The notes below the pieces were generated by a model. The model saw nothing but the letters and a program-made list of their open reading frames with translations, was not told the DNA's origin and ran no database searches. The position numbers and the translations under genes were made by a program. Source: DASVDK01 sp036562265 [NCBI: Thermodesulfobacteriota bacterium] (GTDB lineage Bacteria > DASVDK01). Taken from it: DNA of 7,270 nucleotides. Location of the stretch: assembly GCA_036562265.1 (NCBI GenBank), contig DATCKS010000320.1:1-7270 (forward strand), in the 5' to 3' direction. This document shows positions 5,524 to 7,270 of this stretch, one piece after another. The first letter of the stretch is position 1; each line of letters opens with the position of its first letter.

Positions 5524-5567
5524 GGCGACGGCGCAGGCGCTAACATCGGACCGGAAGGAGACGACTC

Positions 5568-6119
5568 ATGGCCGACGCCTACGGACGCCGCACGGTCGAC
5601 GCGATGATCGAGATCCCGCGCGGCAGCCGGAACAAGTACGAATGGGACCCCAGGCGTGGCGCGTTCCGACTCGACCGGGTCCTCTACTCCTCGGTGCACT
5701 ACCCGGCCGACTACGGCTTCATCCCCGGGACGCTCGCCGAGGACGGCGACCCGCTGGACATCCTCGTGCTGGTGCAGGAGCCGTCCTTCACCGGCTGTCT
5801 CATCGAGGCGCGCCCCATCGGGATGCTCGAGATGGCGGACGACAAGGGGCGCGACCTGAAGGTCCTCGCGGTGCCGGCGGTCGATCCGCGCTTCGCGGAG
5901 ATCGACGACCTCGCGAAGCTGCCGCAGCACTGGCAGCTCGAGATCGCCGAGTTCTTCGAGATCTACAAGCGGCTCGAGAACAAGCGCACCGACGTGGGGG
6001 AGTGGCACCGGCTGGACGCAACGTGGGCGGCGATCACCGAGGCGTTCGATATGGCGCGCCGCGCCGCCGGCGAGCCGGTCGTGTCGCTCACGTCGATGAA
6101 GCTGCCGCCCCGTTCCTGA
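5568..6119 (+). CDS. ppa: Soluble (family I) inorganic pyrophosphatase
   Basis: 183 residues, the normal length for bacterial family I enzymes, which hydrolyse PPi to two phosphates with Mg2+ in the cytoplasm and pull biosynthetic reactions forward. All main active-site residues line up with the E. coli enzyme at a constant offset of about six: Lys23 and Glu25 (NKYEWD), Arg37, Tyr49 (PADYGF), Asp59, Asp61 and Asp64 in EDGDPLDILV, and Asp91, Asp96 and Lys98 in MADDKGRDLK. Tyr133, Lys134 and Lys139 in the IYKRLENK segment complete the pocket. The signature EDGDPLDILV is intact, so the enzyme should be active. ATG 5568 is preceded by AAGGAG at 5555-5560 with good spacing; a TAACAT -10-like hexamer at 5541-5546 might give a separate promoter, without a convincing -35. 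It converges with a small minus-strand gene 30 bases downstream. Confidence 0.96.
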   Translation: MADAYGRRTVDAMIEIPRGSRNKYEWDPRRGAFRLDRVLYSSVHYPADYGFIPGTLAEDGDPLDILVLVQEPSFTGCLIEARPIGMLEMADDKGRDLKVLAVPAVDPRFAEIDDLAKLPQHWQLEIAEFFEIYKRLENKRTDVGEWHRLDATWAAITEAFDMARRAAGEPVVSLTSMKLPPRS

Positions 6120-6149
6120 CGGGCGGAGCGCTGCACCGGGCGCCCCCCT

Positions 6150-6446
6150 TCAGCTCCCCTCCCGCCGCTCGGGATCCCTCCCGCCGTCGATCACGCGGAA
6201 ACCGAGACGCTCGGCTCGTCGCACGGCGGGACCCGCGCGTCGCGGCGCCGGCTCTCCTGCGAGCAACGCCGCCTCGCGCTCGAGCGCCTCGATGCAGTCG
6301 GCCATCGTCCGGCCCTCGACGACGGCTCCGTCGTCGCGCGATTCGAGGAAGAGGAGGACGCGCTGACGGTCGGCGGTCAGGGTAAAGAAGTGCAACTCGA
6401 AGCCGAGGCGCGTCATCGCGCGATGAAGACGCTGGGTGAGATTCAT
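6150..6446 (-). CDS. Small hypothetical protein (98 aa)
   Basis: 98 residues, unrecognised. The N-terminal part (MNLTQRLHRAMTRLGFELHF) suggests an amphipathic helix, then a strand pair around LHFFTLTADRQRVLLFLES (18-36). GRTMADCIEALEREAALLAGE (45-65) forms a helix, and a basic C-terminal tail ends GFRVIDGGRDPERREGS. The order of a strand-rich half followed by one amphipathic helix resembles small regulatory or antitoxin-like folds, but no diagnostic motif is present, so this is not claimed. ATG 6446 gives a natural N-terminus; no strong Shine-Dalgarno is visible upstream. It converges with ppa (30-base gap) and diverges from the histone-like gene across about 200 bases. The antisense frames are low-complexity Arg/Pro, which supports this strand as the coding one. 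Confidence 0.6.
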   Translation of the reverse strand: MNLTQRLHRAMTRLGFELHFFTLTADRQRVLLFLESRDDGAVVEGRTMADCIEALEREAALLAGEPAPRRAGPAVRRAERLGFRVIDGGRDPERREGS

Positions 6447-6652
6447 GGGCGCCGGATGCTACAGGAAAGCGCGTCCGGAGGCAAGCGTCTTGACGACTTG
6501 ACATGGCGCGTCGAGCAGCCGAGGCCACGGTCCGTACGGCTGGCGCTCGCTCGAAGCAACAATTCTTCTTTCCAGCGGAGAATTCGGGTATAGTGGCGCC
6601 GAGCAGCGGGCCGAAGAGCCTAGTTACTGCGCAATCTTACGGGGGTGGAACG
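6447..6652. other. Intergenic region between divergent 98-aa and histone-like genes
   Basis: About 206 bases with no gene. It is noticeably AT-richer around 6551-6600 than the rest of the window and contains the promoter listed at 6566-6594. An isolated TTGACA at 6498-6503 has no matching -10 at normal distance. No RNA gene or terminator is visible. Confidence 0.5.
6566..6594 (+). promoter_or_regulatory. Putative sigma-70-type promoter for the histone-like gene
   Basis: TATAGT at 6589-6594 is a good -10 hexamer and TTCTTT at 6566-6571 a weak -35, separated by exactly 17 bases. Transcription would begin about 50 bases upstream of the ATG at 6653. An inverted repeat, AATTCT (6561-6566) and AGAATT (6579-6584), overlaps the -35 and spacer and might be an operator. 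Confidence 0.45.
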
Positions 6653-7243
6653 ATGGCGAAGACGACGGCCAAGCGGTCGTCCAGGAAGGCGGCGCCCAAG
6701 AAGCGGAGCGCCGCCGCGAAGGGCAAGGCGAAGCCGGCCAAGAAGACGACAACCGCCCGCAAGCCAGCTCGGAAGGCAGCCGCCCGCAAGCCAGCGCGCA
6801 AGACCGCCGCGCGCAAGACCGCCGCGCGCAAGCCGGCCGCCGGCAAGGGCACGGCCCGGACGGCCGCGAAGAAGAAGGCCCCGACCAAGAAGACGACAAC
6901 CGCACGCAAGACGATCAGGCCGAAGGCCCCGGCCGCCCCGAAGCCGGCCGCGAGCCCCGCGGCGTCGGCCCAGCCGTCGCCTGCGGCCCCGAGGCCGGCG
7001 CCGGCTCCCACGTCGGGTGGGTTCGGCGGCACGCCGACGGCGCCGCGGCCCCCCATGCCGCCGGCCGGTGGAGGAATGGGGCTTCCGAGGCCGCCGTCGC
7101 CGCCGCCGGTCACGGCGCGGCCCGAGCCGCCGCAGTCGCCCTCGACCGGCGGCCTGCCGGGCTCGAGCGCGCCCGCAAGCGGGGGCGGCACGCTGCCGCG
7201 TCCGGAGTGGCCGCCGAAGCCGGGCGGCAGCGATCAGAGCTAG
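6653..7243 (+). CDS. Histone H1-like Lys/Ala/Arg-rich protein with Pro/Gly-rich tail
   Basis: 196 residues in two parts. Residues 1-98 are almost wholly Lys, Arg, Ala, Thr and Pro, with no Asp or Glu, in reiterated units such as KPARKAAARK and KTAARKTAARK. This resembles the C-terminal tail of eukaryotic H1 and bacterial AlgP/Hc1-like proteins, which bind DNA nonspecifically and compact the nucleoid. Residues 99-196 are Pro/Gly/Ser/Ala-rich and disordered-looking (GGFGGTPTAPRPPMPP, PRPPSPPP, GLPGSSAPASGGG), with the first acidic residue at 158. No globular domain, signal peptide or membrane segment is seen. The start at ATG 6653 is supported by GGGGGTGG at 6641-6648; an in-frame upstream ATG at 6503 would add sequence across the promoter and is rejected. 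Two 26-base copies encoding the KKTTTARK unit show internal DNA duplication. The role in DNA compaction is inferred from composition only. Confidence 0.8.
   Translation: MAKTTAKRSSRKAAPKKRSAAAKGKAKPAKKTTTARKPARKAAARKPARKTAARKTAARKPAAGKGTARTAAKKKAPTKKTTTARKTIRPKAPAAPKPAASPAASAQPSPAAPRPAPAPTSGGFGGTPTAPRPPMPPAGGGMGLPRPPSPPPVTARPEPPQSPSTGGLPGSSAPASGGGTLPRPEWPPKPGGSDQS
6738..6910 (+). repeat. In-frame direct repeats in the basic domain
   Basis: A 26-base unit at 6738-6763 recurs at 6885-6910 with one mismatch (C6757 versus A6904). The copies are 147 bases (49 codons) apart, so they stay in frame, and encode KKTTTARK at residues 30-37 and 79-86. Between them, shorter near-identical units such as the tandem ACCGCCGCGCGCAAG encode the repeated TAARK blocks. 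Such repeats suggest growth by slippage or unequal recombination and make length variable between strains. Confidence 0.7.
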
Positions 7244-7270
7244 TCCCCACGTCCGGGCCGCCGGGATGAT

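Noticed and set aside
6498-6503. Perfect TTGACA as a -35 element
   Set aside because: No -10-like hexamer lies 15-19 bases downstream on the plus strand.
6637-7191. 184-residue hydrophobic minus-strand open frame
   Set aside because: Apparent Ala/Leu/Val membrane segments arise from reading Lys/Ala/Arg codons backwards opposite the histone-like gene; repeats coincide exactly with the plus-strand repeats.
6653-7243. CRISPR-like or minisatellite array in the repeat-rich gene
   Set aside because: Repeats are irregular, in frame and code for Lys/Ala/Arg units with no spacer pattern.

Overview
The window looks like ordinary chromosome from a very GC-rich, non-model bacterium. Codons end almost always in G or C, several starts are GTG, and coding is dense on both strands. 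The mix of genes (type II haloacid dehalogenase, TenA, a thiazoline hydrolase-like protein, a membrane-anchored family-2 glycosyltransferase, an AKP-type histone H1-like protein) resembles metagenome-derived lineages such as Candidatus Rokubacteria/Methylomirabilota. That assignment is inferred from style; there is no marker gene here. No tRNA, rRNA, CRISPR array, intact transposase or phage gene is visible.

Layout. (1) 1-1147, plus strand: the C-terminal part of a type II haloacid dehalogenase, followed 7 bases later by a TenA-family thiaminase II-like protein, probably translationally coupled. (2) 1148-1661: gene-poor gap with a strong GC hairpin after tenA and a possible decayed small membrane-protein gene on the minus strand. 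(3) 1662-2129: MarR-family regulator, plus strand. (4) 2183-2206: a short motif resembling REP/RAYT-associated sequences, next to the stop codon of the following gene. (5) 2208-3288, minus strand: an L-2-amino-thiazoline-4-carboxylate hydrolase-like protein and, downstream of it, a protein with two zinc-ribbon-like cysteine sets. (6) 3304-4515, plus strand: a membrane glycosyltransferase diverging from the hydrolase across only 15 bases. (7) 4486-4908, minus strand: a small exported protein whose 3' end overlaps the glycosyltransferase. (8) 4984-5523: an unrecognised protein, then 5568-6119: soluble inorganic pyrophosphatase (ppa). (9) 6150-6446, minus strand: a small unrecognised protein. (10) 6653-7243: a Lys/Ala/Arg-rich histone H1-like protein with a Pro/Gly-rich tail and a recognisable promoter.

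The genes do not form one pathway. The likeliest functional units are HAD-tenA (small-molecule or thiamine salvage) and the hydrolase/zinc-ribbon pair. The rest are single genes in alternating orientation with very short or overlapping junctions. I found no convincing new multi-gene system. The items most worth checking are the REP-like motif, the two unknown small proteins, the zinc-ribbon/hydrolase pair and the double-frame membrane ORF.
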